Of a stretch of DNA of 64,000 nt, positions 1 to 8,496 are shown piece by piece. Made by a program: the position numbers and the translations under genes. The notes under the pieces were generated by a model. The model did not search any database, was not told where the DNA came from, and was given only the letters and a program-made list of their open reading frames with translations. Within the stretch, counting starts at the first letter, position 1. Each line of letters begins with the position of its first letter. Source of the DNA: an uncultured Oscillospiraceae bacterium (GTDB lineage Bacteria > Bacillota > Clostridia > Oscillospirales > Ruminococcaceae); NCBI GenBank assembly GCA_910589145.1, contig CAJUSD010000016.1, positions 14,917 to 78,916 of the forward strand, in the 5' to 3' direction.

Positions 1-1
1 G

Positions 2-220
2 GTGTTTCAGCTGGCACAGATCCAGGTCAGCATTTACAAGCAGCAAAGGGCCCTGGAAGAATTGACCGCCCAATGTCTTGATCAACAGGCCGAAAACGAT
101 AATGTGGAACGGTATCTTTCCATGGAGGACGATACTCAGTTAGTTGAACAGATCGCCAGGGAAAAGCTGGGCTTCGCATACCCAGACGAGGTTGTGTTTA
201 TCGACGCAGCCGGAAGCTAA
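2..220 (+). CDS. divIC: Septum formation initiator (DivIC/FtsB family), 3' end only
   Basis: The gene is cut by the left edge of the window, so the GTG at position 2 is only the first in-frame codon available. The 72 visible residues are a heptad-like coiled coil followed by the family's C-terminal signature (AREKLGFAYPDEVVF). Proteins of this family are small bitopic membrane proteins of the division-site complex with FtsL; the N-terminal membrane segment would lie outside the window. An S1-domain gene follows directly, the order seen in many Firmicutes (divIC-yabR). Family assignment is fairly secure; DivIC rather than a paralog is inferred from that context. Confidence 0.8.
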   Translation: MFQLAQIQVSIYKQQRALEELTAQCLDQQAENDNVERYLSMEDDTQLVEQIAREKLGFAYPDEVVFIDAAGS

Positions 221-274
221 GCCTTTGTGCAGCATCCCGCGCCGATATCATGTTAAGGAGGACATTTTTAAAAT

Positions 275-778
275 ATGCAGGTTGCAATCGGAGAAATCGT
301 TGAGGGTAAAGTGACCGGTATCACAAAGTTCGGTGCGTTCGTGGAACTCCCGACTGGTAAAACCGGTATGGTTCATATTTCAGAAGTCGCCCCTACTTAT
401 GTTAAAGAAATTAAAGATCATCTTTCCATCAGCCAGACAGTTCGTGTGAAAGTCCTTGCTATCAGCGAGGAAGGTAAAATCAGCCTTTCTATTAAACGGG
501 CAATGGATCCCCCACAAAGCCAGCAGGGAAGAAACGCGGAATCTGCCGCAAATCCAAGTCACAGGGCGCCACGTCAGGGCGGAGGCCGGTCCCGCTTCCA
601 TTCATCCCCGTCCCCTGCCAGCAGCAGCCCTGCAGGTTATGAATGGACACCGAGAAATCGAAATGAAAATATGTCCTTTGAGGATATGATGGCTAAGTTT
701 AAACAGTCCAGCGACGATAAAATGTCGGATTTGAAAAAATATATGGATGTAAAGGGCGGCAGTCGTCGGGGAAAATAA
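275..778 (+). CDS. S1 RNA-binding domain protein (YabR-like)
   Basis: 167 residues. Residues 1-75 form one S1 OB-fold, with GEIVEGKVTGITKFGAFVEL, GMVHISE and GKISLSIKR. The remaining ~90 residues are low-complexity, rich in Ser, Pro, Gln, Gly and Arg, with a short conserved-looking MSFEDMMAKFKQ helix and a basic end. The start is set by TAAGGAGG about 10 bases upstream. S1 domains bind RNA and often act on ribosomes; the exact role of this small clostridial protein is not established. It sits 54 bases after divIC and is closed by a terminator. Confidence 0.88.
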   Translation: MQVAIGEIVEGKVTGITKFGAFVELPTGKTGMVHISEVAPTYVKEIKDHLSISQTVRVKVLAISEEGKISLSIKRAMDPPQSQQGRNAESAANPSHRAPRQGGGRSRFHSSPSPASSSPAGYEWTPRNRNENMSFEDMMAKFKQSSDDKMSDLKKYMDVKGGSRRGK

Positions 779-832
779 AATATAAGTTCGTCTCCATTGG
801 ATCAGGGACGGCAGAGAAGATATTAAATAGTG

Positions 833-869
833 AAAGAGCCGTATCACTAAAGTGAACGGCTCTTTTTTT
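833..869 (+). terminator. Terminator after the S1-domain gene
   Basis: A stem of AAAGAGCCGT and ACGGCTCTTT encloses a 13-base loop and runs into a T tract. It lies 55 bases after the stop codon and ends the divIC/S1 unit. Confidence 0.85.
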
Positions 870-879
870 CGGAAAAGCT

Positions 880-1145
880 AACTTTGGGGGACAGCCTTTG
901 TTGAGTACAACCTCAGGCTGAACGGAACCCGCCAAGCGCGAAATACTCCTGTTTACTATAAAGTATAGAAAAACAATCTCTAAAACTAAAATATAAAAAG
1001 CCTGTTTGTGGAAGAAAAATTCCTTGGTGGGGAGTATATCCGCTTTATGTAAAAGATTATGAGGAAAAATAAGAGGGCTTTTTAAATTTGACGAATTCTA
1101 ATTTGCAAACGGCTGCCGGATCTGTTCGCGTTCAGCTGAATCGAC
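880..1145 (+). repeat. Dispersed repeat family R1, copy A
   Basis: This fills most of the ~400-base gap between the S1 gene and the amidohydrolase. It shares with the 22.4-22.7 kb copy the ordered blocks GCGAAATACYCCTG, AAAAGCCYGTTTG, AAAATTCC, a GGGCTTTTT block and GAATTCTAATT, with diverged sequence between. It holds no gene of its own. Its right end would add 32 codons to the next ORF if a TTG at 1088 were used, which I reject. Boundaries are approximate. Confidence 0.65.
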
Positions 1146-1183
1146 GAAAACAGTACAGTTTTATAAAAGAGGGAGGAAGCGAA

Positions 1184-2350
1184 ATGCTTCTGTATAATGG
1201 TAATATCCTAACCATGGAGGGAAAAGGCCTTGGAAGAATTCCGCACGGATGGATACGAATAGAAGGAAAGAAAATTCAGAGCTTGGGGGACATGGGTTCC
1301 CTGGAGAAACTTCCTAACGAACCAGAAAAGGATTTAAAAGGGGCATTGGTATTGCCGGGCTTTATTGATGCCCATACCCATATAGGGTTATGTGGGGACG
1401 GTATTGGTATGGAGGGGGAGGACTATAACGAGGACACTGACCCCATTACTCCCCATCTCCGCGCGATTGATGCAATAAACCCTATGGAAAAGAGTTTCGC
1501 TGAGTCGCTTTCCAGCGGGGTTACAACAGTTGCCGCAAGCCCGGGAAGCGCCAACCCGATTGGCGGTCAAATATGCGCAGTAAAAACATCAGGTTTAAGA
1601 GTAGATAAAATATGTTTTGGGGAGAGCATTGGGGTAAAGTTTGCCCTGGGAGAAAATCCAAAAGCATCTTATAATCTAAAAGAACAGCCGCCAGTAACAC
1701 GGATGGCGACCGCGGCCCTGATACGGGAAGCGCTGCGAAAAGCAGAAGAATACGCTGACGCTCTGCAGAAATCAGAAGATGACGAAGAATGTGATGCGCC
1801 GGATTATGATGCAAAGTGTGAGGCCCTTCTTCCTCTGCTTCAGAGGGAAAAGAAAGCACATTTTCATTGTCATCGGGCGGATGATATATTTACTGCAATA
1901 CGAATTGCAAAAGAATTTTCTTTGGATTATGTGCTGGTTCATTGTACAGAGGGGCATCTGATTGCGGACGAGCTCCGGGAGGAAGGGGCAGAAGTCATAA
2001 CAGGGCCGTTATTTGGGGCAAGGGGAAAGCCGGAACTTTCCCTCTTTACTGCAAAAACTCCTGGAGTCCTGGCAAAAGAGGGGGTTTCTGTTGCGGTCTG
2101 TACCGATCATCCAGAAGTCGTCCAACAGTATTTGGCGCTTTCAGCCGGGCTTGCAGTTAGCGAAGGAATGGATTATGCCCAGGCATTACAGGCTATTACA
2201 ATTGTCCCTGCTCGGATTTGTGGTCTGGATAAGCGTATAGGCTCCCTGAAAGCTGGAAAGGATGCAGATTTTCTAATATACCACTCAGACCCCTTTTCTT
2301 TGGGAAGCCGCCCGGCAGAGGTTTGGGTGGATGGAGTGCAGAAAAGGTAA
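1184..2350 (+). CDS. Amidohydrolase, imidazolonepropionase-like
   Basis: 388 residues of the metal-dependent amidohydrolase (TIM-barrel) superfamily. An N-terminal beta-sandwich segment leads to LPGFIDAHTHIG, the first metal-binding HxH. Further putative ligand motifs are HFHCHRADD, VHCTEGH and CTDHPEV, and the C-terminus has the family's GSLKAGKDADFLIY. The start is the ATG at 1184, preceded by GGGAGGAAGC; the reading frame is open upstream to 1088 but that part is repeat DNA. The substrate cannot be read from sequence; cyclic amides or an aryldialkylphosphatase-like activity are equally possible. It is a single-gene unit with its own terminator. Confidence 0.85.
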   Translation: MLLYNGNILTMEGKGLGRIPHGWIRIEGKKIQSLGDMGSLEKLPNEPEKDLKGALVLPGFIDAHTHIGLCGDGIGMEGEDYNEDTDPITPHLRAIDAINPMEKSFAESLSSGVTTVAASPGSANPIGGQICAVKTSGLRVDKICFGESIGVKFALGENPKASYNLKEQPPVTRMATAALIREALRKAEEYADALQKSEDDEECDAPDYDAKCEALLPLLQREKKAHFHCHRADDIFTAIRIAKEFSLDYVLVHCTEGHLIADELREEGAEVITGPLFGARGKPELSLFTAKTPGVLAKEGVSVAVCTDHPEVVQQYLALSAGLAVSEGMDYAQALQAITIVPARICGLDKRIGSLKAGKDADFLIYHSDPFSLGSRPAEVWVDGVQKR

Positions 2351-2358
2351 GCAGTATG

Positions 2359-2388
2359 AAAAAGGCTGCCCAGACGGACAGCCTTTTA
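2359..2388. terminator. Bidirectional terminator
   Basis: AAAAAGGCTG and CAGCCTTTT pair around a short loop, just after the amidohydrolase stop. It lies between converging genes and could serve both strands. Confidence 0.7.
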
Positions 2389-2411
2389 TTTGCAGATGGT
2401 GGATGCAGGTT

Positions 2412-2717
2412 TTATTTGGTATTGTCAGCAAAGGTAACATTATTTTCCTTGGCAAATTTTTCAAGCTCCTGTTTATACTGATCGAAAAACACCTTGTTTT
2501 TGCCTTTGGTGTAAACGACAGGCTGTGCGCGCTTTGAGGTAGTTATAGTAATTTTTTCCGATTGCTGTGGGATTACAAATAACATACGTTCGGTACATTT
2601 ATCAAACTGGATACGGGTGATAACGCCGCTGGTCAGGTGTACATCTTCCACTTTCTTTTTGCCGGGAATTAATAATGTTAATTCGCTCTTGTCTAAATAG
2701 ATGCGACGATTTGCCAT
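2412..2717 (-). CDS. Conserved-looking hypothetical protein, 101 aa
   Basis: I do not recognise the family with certainty. The product is a basic, beta-rich-looking soluble protein: MANRRIYLDKSELTLLIPGK, a middle VITRIQFDKCTERMLF segment, then a Lys-rich helix. No signal peptide or membrane segment is seen. GGAG lies about 11 bases before the ATG, so translation is plausible. It is divergent from hpf across a ~300-base AT-rich region and converges on the amidohydrolase. The clean frame and RBS support a real gene. Confidence 0.7.
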   Translation of the reverse strand: MANRRIYLDKSELTLLIPGKKKVEDVHLTSGVITRIQFDKCTERMLFVIPQQSEKITITTSKRAQPVVYTKGKNKVFFDQYKQELEKFAKENNVTFADNTK

Positions 2718-2932
2718 ATTGTTACACGCTCCTTAAAATGTCTGTTTCAGCCTATGTATTCTTTGCAATCATAAAAACAGGACTAACCCTTTAGAATTAT
2801 AGTCCAAAATTCGCCCTTTGTAAAGAGAAAGATAAAAAGAATTATTTTAGATGGTATACGACATTCAGTTAAAGCTAAAAAAATCTATTCCATGTCAGTT
2901 ATGATAAAATTTTAAATTTTTTATAAAAACTA

Positions 2933-2966
2933 TTGTAAATTATGCTAAAAGATGGTATACTATAAT
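2933..2966 (+). promoter_or_regulatory. Promoter of hpf
   Basis: TTGTAA at 2933-2938, a 17-base spacer, and TATACT at 2956-2961 (a TATAAT overlaps at 2961-2966). The surroundings are very AT-rich. It lies 59 bases before the hpf start. Confidence 0.65.
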
Positions 2967-3024
2967 CGAACCAGAAAATAGTGATTATATGGTTCATGAT
3001 TCACGAAACAAAGGGGTTGACAAC

Positions 3025-3570
3025 ATGAAGATTACCATTACCGGAAGAAAAACGGGGATTCGGGACTCTTTTAAAGAGAGGGTCGAAAAAAAGCTCAAGA
3101 AATTAGATCGGTTTTTTGACGAGGATGCCCGTGTAGTGGTGACAGTTACCAGCGAACAGGGCAGGGAAACAGTAGAGGTTGCTATTACCGCAGATGGGAT
3201 GTTCTGCCGGGCGGAGAAAACTGCCCCAGACCGTGCGGAAGCCTTGGATGCGTGTGTTGACGCTTTGTTCCGTCAGATTGTCCGCAATAAGAAAAAGCTC
3301 TCCCGCCGTCTGCGGAAAGATGCATTTAAACAGCCCTTGGAAGCAGAGAGTTCAGAAGCTTCTTTGGAACAGGAGCTAGAGGAAGAAGAATATGATTTAG
3401 TACGTGTGAAACGTTTTCCGGTCAAGCCTATGGATGTCCAGGAAGCCATTTTGGAAATGAATATGACCAGCCATAATTTCTATGTCTTCCGCAATGCTGA
3501 GGATGGTGAAATTAATGTGGTTTACCGCCGTGCCGACGGTGGATATGGACTGATTGAGCCCCAAGAGTAA
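3025..3570 (+). CDS. hpf: Ribosome hibernation promoting factor, long form
   Basis: 181 residues. The N-terminal domain (about 1-100, beginning MKITITGRKTGIRDSF) binds the 30S decoding region. After an acidic linker, the C-terminal domain (about 128-181, VKRFPVKPMDVQEAILEMN) dimerises ribosomes into 100S particles in long-HPF bacteria. Length and two-domain layout are typical. The ATG at 3025 gives the family N-terminus; an upstream in-frame GTG/ATG region to 2989 has no support. It is transcribed alone from its own promoter and closed by a strong terminator, which suits a stationary-phase gene. Confidence 0.95.
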   Translation: MKITITGRKTGIRDSFKERVEKKLKKLDRFFDEDARVVVTVTSEQGRETVEVAITADGMFCRAEKTAPDRAEALDACVDALFRQIVRNKKKLSRRLRKDAFKQPLEAESSEASLEQELEEEEYDLVRVKRFPVKPMDVQEAILEMNMTSHNFYVFRNAEDGEINVVYRRADGGYGLIEPQE

Positions 3571-3649
3571 AGCTGTTTCTTCTTGACATAATCCTCCTAT
3601 TGTGTACAAGTCTTTTTATATATCATCCCTATCCCTTATCCTTTAGGGA

Positions 3650-3678
3650 GAGACCAGACCAACGGTCTGGTCTCTTTC
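3650..3678 (+). terminator. Terminator of hpf
   Basis: An 11-bp perfect stem, GAGACCAGACC / GGTCTGGTCTC, with a 3-base loop is followed by a short T run. Confidence 0.9.
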
Positions 3679-3766
3679 TATTTAACGGTAGCTTTCTATT
3701 ATATTCCATGTTATAATGGGAAAAATACCTTATAATATGAGCTTGACGACATAGGAGGAAACACGA

Positions 3767-4783
3767 TTGAACCAAACATATAAAAAGAAGATTCTGCTTC
3801 TTACAACCGGTGGGACAATAGCCAGTGGTCCCACAAACGAAGGGTTAGCGCCTGTTTTAAATGGAGACAAGCTTTTAAGCCTTCTTGGGCCAGCATCTAA
3901 TGGGTATTCAATTACCGTCCGCGATATTCTCAGTCTGGACAGCTCGAATATCCAGCCGGAGGAATGGAAACTGATTGCCCGCAGCACTGCATCGGCGTTT
4001 TCTTCACAGGAAGGATATGACGGGGTTGTAATTACCCATGGAACAGATACAATGGCCTATACTGCTTCTATTCTTTCGTTTATGCTCCGCAACCCGCCAA
4101 TCCCTGTGGTTATTACCGGTTCTCAGCTTCCCATTTTCCATCCCCTGACAGATGCACTTGAAAATCTTCGGACTGCCTTCGCCATGGCTGCCAGCGGGAT
4201 ACGAGGTGTTTTTGTGGCCTTTAACCGGAAAATTATTTTGGGAACTAGAGCCGTTAAGGTTCGTACAACTGGATTTGATGCATTTGAAAGCGTTAATTCT
4301 CCATGTGCGGCGTGGATAGATGGAACTGGACTGAGGGTAAACCATGATGCTATCCCTCTGGTATTTGATCCGTTCTCTTTAGAAGACCATATCTGTGGAA
4401 GTGTATTTCTGCTTAAACTTACCCCTGGGTTAGACCCCGGAATTTTTGATATGTTGGGAAAAATGAATTATCGTGGGATCGTAATTGAAGCTTTTGGATT
4501 GGGAGGACTGCATTTTATACGCAGAGATTTAATTTCCAAACTTCAGATGACTTCTGAATTAGGAATTACAGTTGTAGTTTGCAGCCAGTGCCTTTATGAA
4601 CGAAGCGATTTTTCTATTTATCAGGCTGGGCAGAAAGCACTGGAACAGGGGGTTTTACAGGGATTTGATATGACGACAGAAGCTGCTGTTACGAAATTAA
4701 TGTGGGCGTTGGGGAAAACAGAGGATTTGCAGGAGGTTCGCCGTCTGTTTAGCCAGAGCCTTTTTGGAGAGGTTGTTATTTAG
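3767..4783 (+). CDS. ansA: L-asparaginase, type I
   Basis: 338 residues. Both catalytic threonine signatures are present: TTGGTIAS (nucleophile Thr17) and HGTDTM (Thr93-Asp94). It hydrolyses L-asparagine to aspartate and ammonia. No signal peptide is seen, so a cytoplasmic type I enzyme is inferred. The start is a TTG 8 bases after AGGAGG; the frame has no better ATG. The stop codon TAG at 4781-4783 coincides with the left edge of an R2 repeat. It appears to be a single-gene unit; two TATAAT-like boxes (3712 and 3731) lie upstream without a clear -35. Confidence 0.93.
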   Translation: MNQTYKKKILLLTTGGTIASGPTNEGLAPVLNGDKLLSLLGPASNGYSITVRDILSLDSSNIQPEEWKLIARSTASAFSSQEGYDGVVITHGTDTMAYTASILSFMLRNPPIPVVITGSQLPIFHPLTDALENLRTAFAMAASGIRGVFVAFNRKIILGTRAVKVRTTGFDAFESVNSPCAAWIDGTGLRVNHDAIPLVFDPFSLEDHICGSVFLLKLTPGLDPGIFDMLGKMNYRGIVIEAFGLGGLHFIRRDLISKLQMTSELGITVVVCSQCLYERSDFSIYQAGQKALEQGVLQGFDMTTEAAVTKLMWALGKTEDLQEVRRLFSQSLFGEVVI

Positions 4784-4943
4784 CTCCTATCCCAAAATAA
4801 TCCGCACCCATCCAGCTTGCAGATTTTCCGCTAAACTGCGTTGGCTTTCCTTTCCGTGCGACATCCCGCCTGCGGAAAATCGCCTTGTTTGGCAAAAAAT
4901 CTGACTGCGCAGTCTGGGCACGTCTCATTATGGAATATTCTCT
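4782..4943. repeat. MITE-like repeat family R2, copy 1
   Basis: This occupies half of the 317-base gap between ansA and the next gene. Its interior aligns with the copy at 13972-14129 (CAGCTTG, ATTTTNCG, CCGCCTGCG, CGCCT, AAAATCTGAC, CAGTCTG/CAATCTG blocks). The ends are imperfect inverted repeats: AGCTCCTATCCC against the complement of GGAATATTCTCT. It carries no protein gene. From 4944 to 5100 I see only a TATAAT at 5057-5062 and the RBS of the next gene. Confidence 0.6.
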
Positions 4944-5100
4944 TAATCTAAGCTGATGGAACGATAAAGAATATTTCATAATTGCCTGCTGATTAGGTTT
5001 CCTCTCTTTGGAGCTCCTTCCTGAAATATAGGGTAGAAAATAAACAGTAAATCCGATATAATAGAAAGACAGAAAAATTTATTAAAAGGAAGATGCATTT

Positions 5101-5532
5101 ATGGAAAGTAGAATACAAACTGCCCGCGGACGTTTTCATAACGGATATAATTGTTCACAAACGGTAATGTGTACCTATTGCGATTTGTTAAACCTTACAC
5201 CGGAGGACGGCTATCGAATTTCAGAAGGCTTCGGCGGAGGAATTGCACAGACCAGGGGAGTCTGCGGAACCGTTACAGCGTTGGTTATGTTGGCAGGATT
5301 AAAACGTTCCGATGCCCTTCCCGGCAAAGGTGTTACCAAGATGGACACTTACGCCCTAATCCAGCCCATGCTGAAAGAATTTGAAGAACAAAACGGCTCC
5401 CTTCTTTGCAGCGAATTAAAGGGTTTAACCGGCGGGCCAATGCTGCGTTCCTGTAAAGATTGTGTGTCTGATGCTGCGGCGCTGGCCGAAAAATATATTT
5501 TCCCGGAGTTTTTTCAGGATGAGGGGAAATAA
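5101..5532 (+). CDS. C_GCAxxG_C_C family protein
   Basis: 143 residues with the widely spaced cysteine pattern of this family: an early NCSQ, a central GFGGGIAQTRGVCG followed by a hydrophobic helix, and C-terminal Cys residues in LLCSELKG and SCKDCV. The pattern suggests a redox or metal-binding role, but no activity is established for most members. No signal peptide. The ATG has AAAAGGAAG upstream. Its last codons overlap a 98-codon gene by 14 bases, so the two are probably translated together. Confidence 0.85.
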   Translation: MESRIQTARGRFHNGYNCSQTVMCTYCDLLNLTPEDGYRISEGFGGGIAQTRGVCGTVTALVMLAGLKRSDALPGKGVTKMDTYALIQPMLKEFEEQNGSLLCSELKGLTGGPMLRSCKDCVSDAAALAEKYIFPEFFQDEGK

Positions 5533-5815
5533 GGAAGACTTTTCCGAGTGGTTTGACCGTGAAAGCGGCTATAGTTTGCACCATAAGCGCATTCCATCCC
5601 ATCGGCTGGTTCAATCCTGCTGTAGCAGAGAACCAGAACAATCCACTTTGGATGCTGTAGTACAAGATAAAATTAATTTGAAGATACAAAAAAAGCTCTA
5701 TTCTTGTCCTGTCTGTAAAAGATGGTTTTTCCAGGGAAAAGGTGGCTACTATCCAGCGGGGAGCCTGCTGAAATATCAGATAATAGAAAGGGGGAAGGCA
5801 AATGCCAGTGATTGA
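5519..5815 (+). CDS. Small Cys-motif protein, 98 aa, unknown function
   Basis: I do not recognise this protein. The start is the ATG at 5519, inside the end of the previous gene, with GGAG about 10 bases before it. It has an acidic start, a basic His/Arg middle, CC at residues 34-35, a helical segment, and a CPVC knuckle at 63-66 followed by KRWFFQGKGG. A single CxxC plus CC could bind one metal or be a partial zinc ribbon. Its stop lies 14 bases inside cca. Overlap on both sides argues for a real, co-translated gene; function is open. Confidence 0.6.
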   Translation: MRGNKEDFSEWFDRESGYSLHHKRIPSHRLVQSCCSREPEQSTLDAVVQDKINLKIQKKLYSCPVCKRWFFQGKGGYYPAGSLLKYQIIERGKANASD

Positions 5816-7067
5816 AGTGCCGGAAAAAATTCGGTGCATTATGGAGATTATGGAAAAAAGCGGTTATGAAATCTGCGCAGTGGGGGGATGTGTACGGGAT
5901 TCCCTTTTGGGCAGAACAATTCATGACTGGGATTTATGTACCAGTGCGGAACCGGATGAAACGGAGAGTGTATTTTCCAAAGCTGGATTCAGCACAATCC
6001 CCACCGGAAAAAAGCACGGAACAATAACGGTTCTGTGGAATAGGGAGCCAATAGAAATTACTACCTATCGAATTGATGGTACATATACAGACAGCCGGAG
6101 ACCGGACAATGTAACCTTTACCCGGACATTAGAGGAAGATTTAAGCCGCCGTGATTTTACTGTCAACGCAATGGCCTGCGGCCGGGACGGGAAGGTAATT
6201 GATCTTTTTGACGGTCAGAAGGATTTGCAGGAAAAACGTATTCGCTGTGTAGGCGTTCCTCAAATGAGGTTTCAGGAGGACACTCTTAGGATTCTTCGGG
6301 CGCTTCGCTTTGCTGCCCGTCTGGGATTTCAGTTAGAGGAAAAAACTGCAGCGGCTGTTATGGAAGGAAAAGAGCGGCTTGCCCTGATATCTCCAGAACG
6401 CATTTGGGCGGAATTGACCGGATTTTTGCTTGGAAAATACGCAGCGCCATTGGTAAAGGATTTTTACCCGGTTCTGGCTGCCTCTTTGGGAATGAAACCG
6501 CCTTATGGCAAGGGGGATTGGATTGCGGCGGCGGAATGTCTTGCTTTTTCAACGCCGGATGGATGGACAGATTGGATGGTAATGACAGCGCGTTTCTGCC
6601 TGCTGCTATGGAAGGGGGCGTTCCCCGGATTCCCAGATGCAGGGGAAAAAGCAAGGGATTGCTGTATTGCGCTTAGGACAGACAAAGATTCCAGAAGCAG
6701 GGTGGCTTTTTTGGTGGAGCAGGTGGAGAAGCCTATTCCGCAGACAGTTCCAGAGCTCCGCAGAATGATAGGCGGATTTGGAATGGATGCCGTCAGCCAG
6801 CTTATTTTTATGTGGGAAGCTGGCGGTGTCATTGACAAAAGCGAAATATTGCATCTTTGGGAACAATCAGAAGCAATACTGCAAAGAGAAGATTGTATCC
6901 GTATTGGGCAGTTGGCTATTGGCGGGAAGGAGCTTCAAAAGCTGGGAATTCCATCTGGGCCGGAGATAGGGAAAATACTCCATGATTTGCTGGAAGAAGT
7001 GATAAACGACATTCTTCCCAATGAAAAGGATGCGCTGGAAAACTGGGTTCTGCAAAAGTTAAAGTGA
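5802..7067 (+). CDS. cca: CCA-adding tRNA nucleotidyltransferase (class II)
   Basis: 421 residues. The polymerase head is clear: GGCVRDSLLGR, the catalytic DWDLCTSA, and the RRDFTVNAMA motif, then the nucleotide-selecting motif ending RFAARLGF. The rest is the helical tRNA-binding body. The enzyme builds or repairs the 3' CCA end of tRNAs. The ATG at 5802 follows AGGGGGAAGG. It overlaps the small Cys-motif gene and lies 23 bases before the CAP-lipoprotein gene, so one operon is likely. Confidence 0.93.
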   Translation: MPVIEVPEKIRCIMEIMEKSGYEICAVGGCVRDSLLGRTIHDWDLCTSAEPDETESVFSKAGFSTIPTGKKHGTITVLWNREPIEITTYRIDGTYTDSRRPDNVTFTRTLEEDLSRRDFTVNAMACGRDGKVIDLFDGQKDLQEKRIRCVGVPQMRFQEDTLRILRALRFAARLGFQLEEKTAAAVMEGKERLALISPERIWAELTGFLLGKYAAPLVKDFYPVLAASLGMKPPYGKGDWIAAAECLAFSTPDGWTDWMVMTARFCLLLWKGAFPGFPDAGEKARDCCIALRTDKDSRSRVAFLVEQVEKPIPQTVPELRRMIGGFGMDAVSQLIFMWEAGGVIDKSEILHLWEQSEAILQREDCIRIGQLAIGGKELQKLGIPSGPEIGKILHDLLEEVINDILPNEKDALENWVLQKLK

Positions 7068-7090
7068 ATTTTTGAGGAGAAAGAAACGGT

Positions 7091-8392
7091 ATGTTAAATC
7101 GAAAAAATATGGGGAAAATCAGTACAGCAGTTATTTTGGCATCAGTTTTATTGATAGGATGCAAAAATGTATTGCCGTCTGAAAGCAGTTCTTTATTGGA
7201 AAGCAGCGTTTCTTCATCAGAAAATTCTTCTGAAAGCGTCAGTTCAACATTATCGGAAGCGCCTCCGGCAGAAGATAAAGGTGCGGAAGTATTATCAAAA
7301 ATGCGCCTGCTTTCCGGCAGGATAAGTGAATACAAAGGCGCAGCGCAGAAGCTTGCAAACCCTTTAACCGAAAGTGGTAAGAAAATAGAAGCTGAATTGG
7401 AACAGGCCCGCTCCCTTCTGGAAGATGCAGAGAAGGCAGCTTATAAAGATGCTGAAATTGCCATACAGACAGCCGGGGAACATTTAACAGCGGCATTGGA
7501 AGCACAAGCCCAGTTTTTAACAGATACGTTTGACGTTCCCAAACAGATGGACGATCTTCTGGAAAAGTTGGATGAACTGCAAAAGCAGGCAGTGGATTTA
7601 CTGGATACTTCGGAGGAAAAGAAAGAAAGCCTGAACCTTTTAAAAGAATTCATTGACAAGGAATCAGAACATATCAAAGCTGCAAAAGGTCAAATAGACC
7701 AGACGCTGGAAGTTATTCAAAAGCTTTCAGAAGAATCTCCGCAGACAGCTGTTAAAATGGAACAAATTTTAACTGCAAAAAAGGCAGAGCAGGAAGCTGC
7801 TCAAAAGATGGAGGAGCAGGCTAAAGCAAGCAGTTCATCAGCGCCTGATCCTGCATCCTCTGCGCCGGAAAAAGCAGAACCACAGGAAAATCCTGAAAAC
7901 AATTCCCCAAAAGTTGTTGTAAAAAAAGCAAGATCAACTGATTCTGAAACTTCCAGCAGCACAAAATCCCGCTACAGCCGCAAAACAGCGGCAGAGGACG
8001 GTATTTTAGAGGAGCTGAATTCATACCGGCGTTCGCTTGGAATTGAGGAAGTAACAAGGGAAAGCGGCCTGGACGATTGTTCCGCTATCCGGGTAGTGGA
8101 AATGCTGGATAACGATATATTCAGCCATACCCGGCCTAATGGCACTTCCTGGGAAACAGTTCTTTCGGAAAACAATATCAAACCATTGGCATGGGGCGAA
8201 ATACAATACCGCCGCCGGGGAACGTTGGCTGTAGGCGATCAAAGTGTAATGGTCAGCCAGTGTATGGACGGATGGAAAACCAGCAAAGGACACGACGCAA
8301 TTATGCGGGACAGTACCTATACAAAAGTCGGAATTGCGCTTTATGCATCTGGAAGCGAGACATGGATTGCTAATATTATCTTTATCAAGTGA
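7091..8392 (+). CDS. Lipoprotein with C-terminal CAP (SCP/YkwD-like) domain
   Basis: 433 residues. A short basic start and hydrophobic helix end in the lipobox LIGC (Cys24), so the protein should be membrane-anchored and outward-facing. A Ser/Glu-rich stretch (25-65) leads to a long Lys/Glu/Gln-rich helical, probably coiled-coil region (about 65-260), a second Ser/Pro-rich linker, and a CAP domain from about 300. CAP features include FSHTRPNG, W..SKGHDAIM and a closing VGIALY strand. Bacterial CAP lipoproteins have no agreed catalytic role. GAGGAG precedes the ATG, and a terminator follows. Confidence 0.85.
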   Translation: MLNRKNMGKISTAVILASVLLIGCKNVLPSESSSLLESSVSSSENSSESVSSTLSEAPPAEDKGAEVLSKMRLLSGRISEYKGAAQKLANPLTESGKKIEAELEQARSLLEDAEKAAYKDAEIAIQTAGEHLTAALEAQAQFLTDTFDVPKQMDDLLEKLDELQKQAVDLLDTSEEKKESLNLLKEFIDKESEHIKAAKGQIDQTLEVIQKLSEESPQTAVKMEQILTAKKAEQEAAQKMEEQAKASSSSAPDPASSAPEKAEPQENPENNSPKVVVKKARSTDSETSSSTKSRYSRKTAAEDGILEELNSYRRSLGIEEVTRESGLDDCSAIRVVEMLDNDIFSHTRPNGTSWETVLSENNIKPLAWGEIQYRRRGTLAVGDQSVMVSQCMDGWKTSKGHDAIMRDSTYTKVGIALYASGSETWIANIIFIK

Positions 8393-8418
8393 ACGGTACT
8401 TCAATTTCCATATAGTTC

Positions 8419-8448
8419 AAAAGGGCTGGTCTTATGACCGGCCCTTTT
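8419..8448 (+). terminator. Terminator after the CAP lipoprotein gene
   Basis: AAAAGGGCTGGTC and GACCGGCCCTTTT form a 13-bp stem with one G-T pair and a 4-base loop. Confidence 0.85.
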
Positions 8449-8496
8449 GCATAAAATAGAGGTAAAAGAAGTAGTATAACGAAAGGAATGGTTAAA

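Noticed and set aside
1088..1183. 32-codon N-terminal extension of the amidohydrolase from a TTG
   Set aside because: It is made of R1 repeat sequence and lacks an RBS; the ATG at 1184 has GGGAGG in place.
4776..4979. 67-codon minus-strand frame after ansA
   Set aside because: Lies wholly in an R2 repeat; no RBS and no protein-like pattern.
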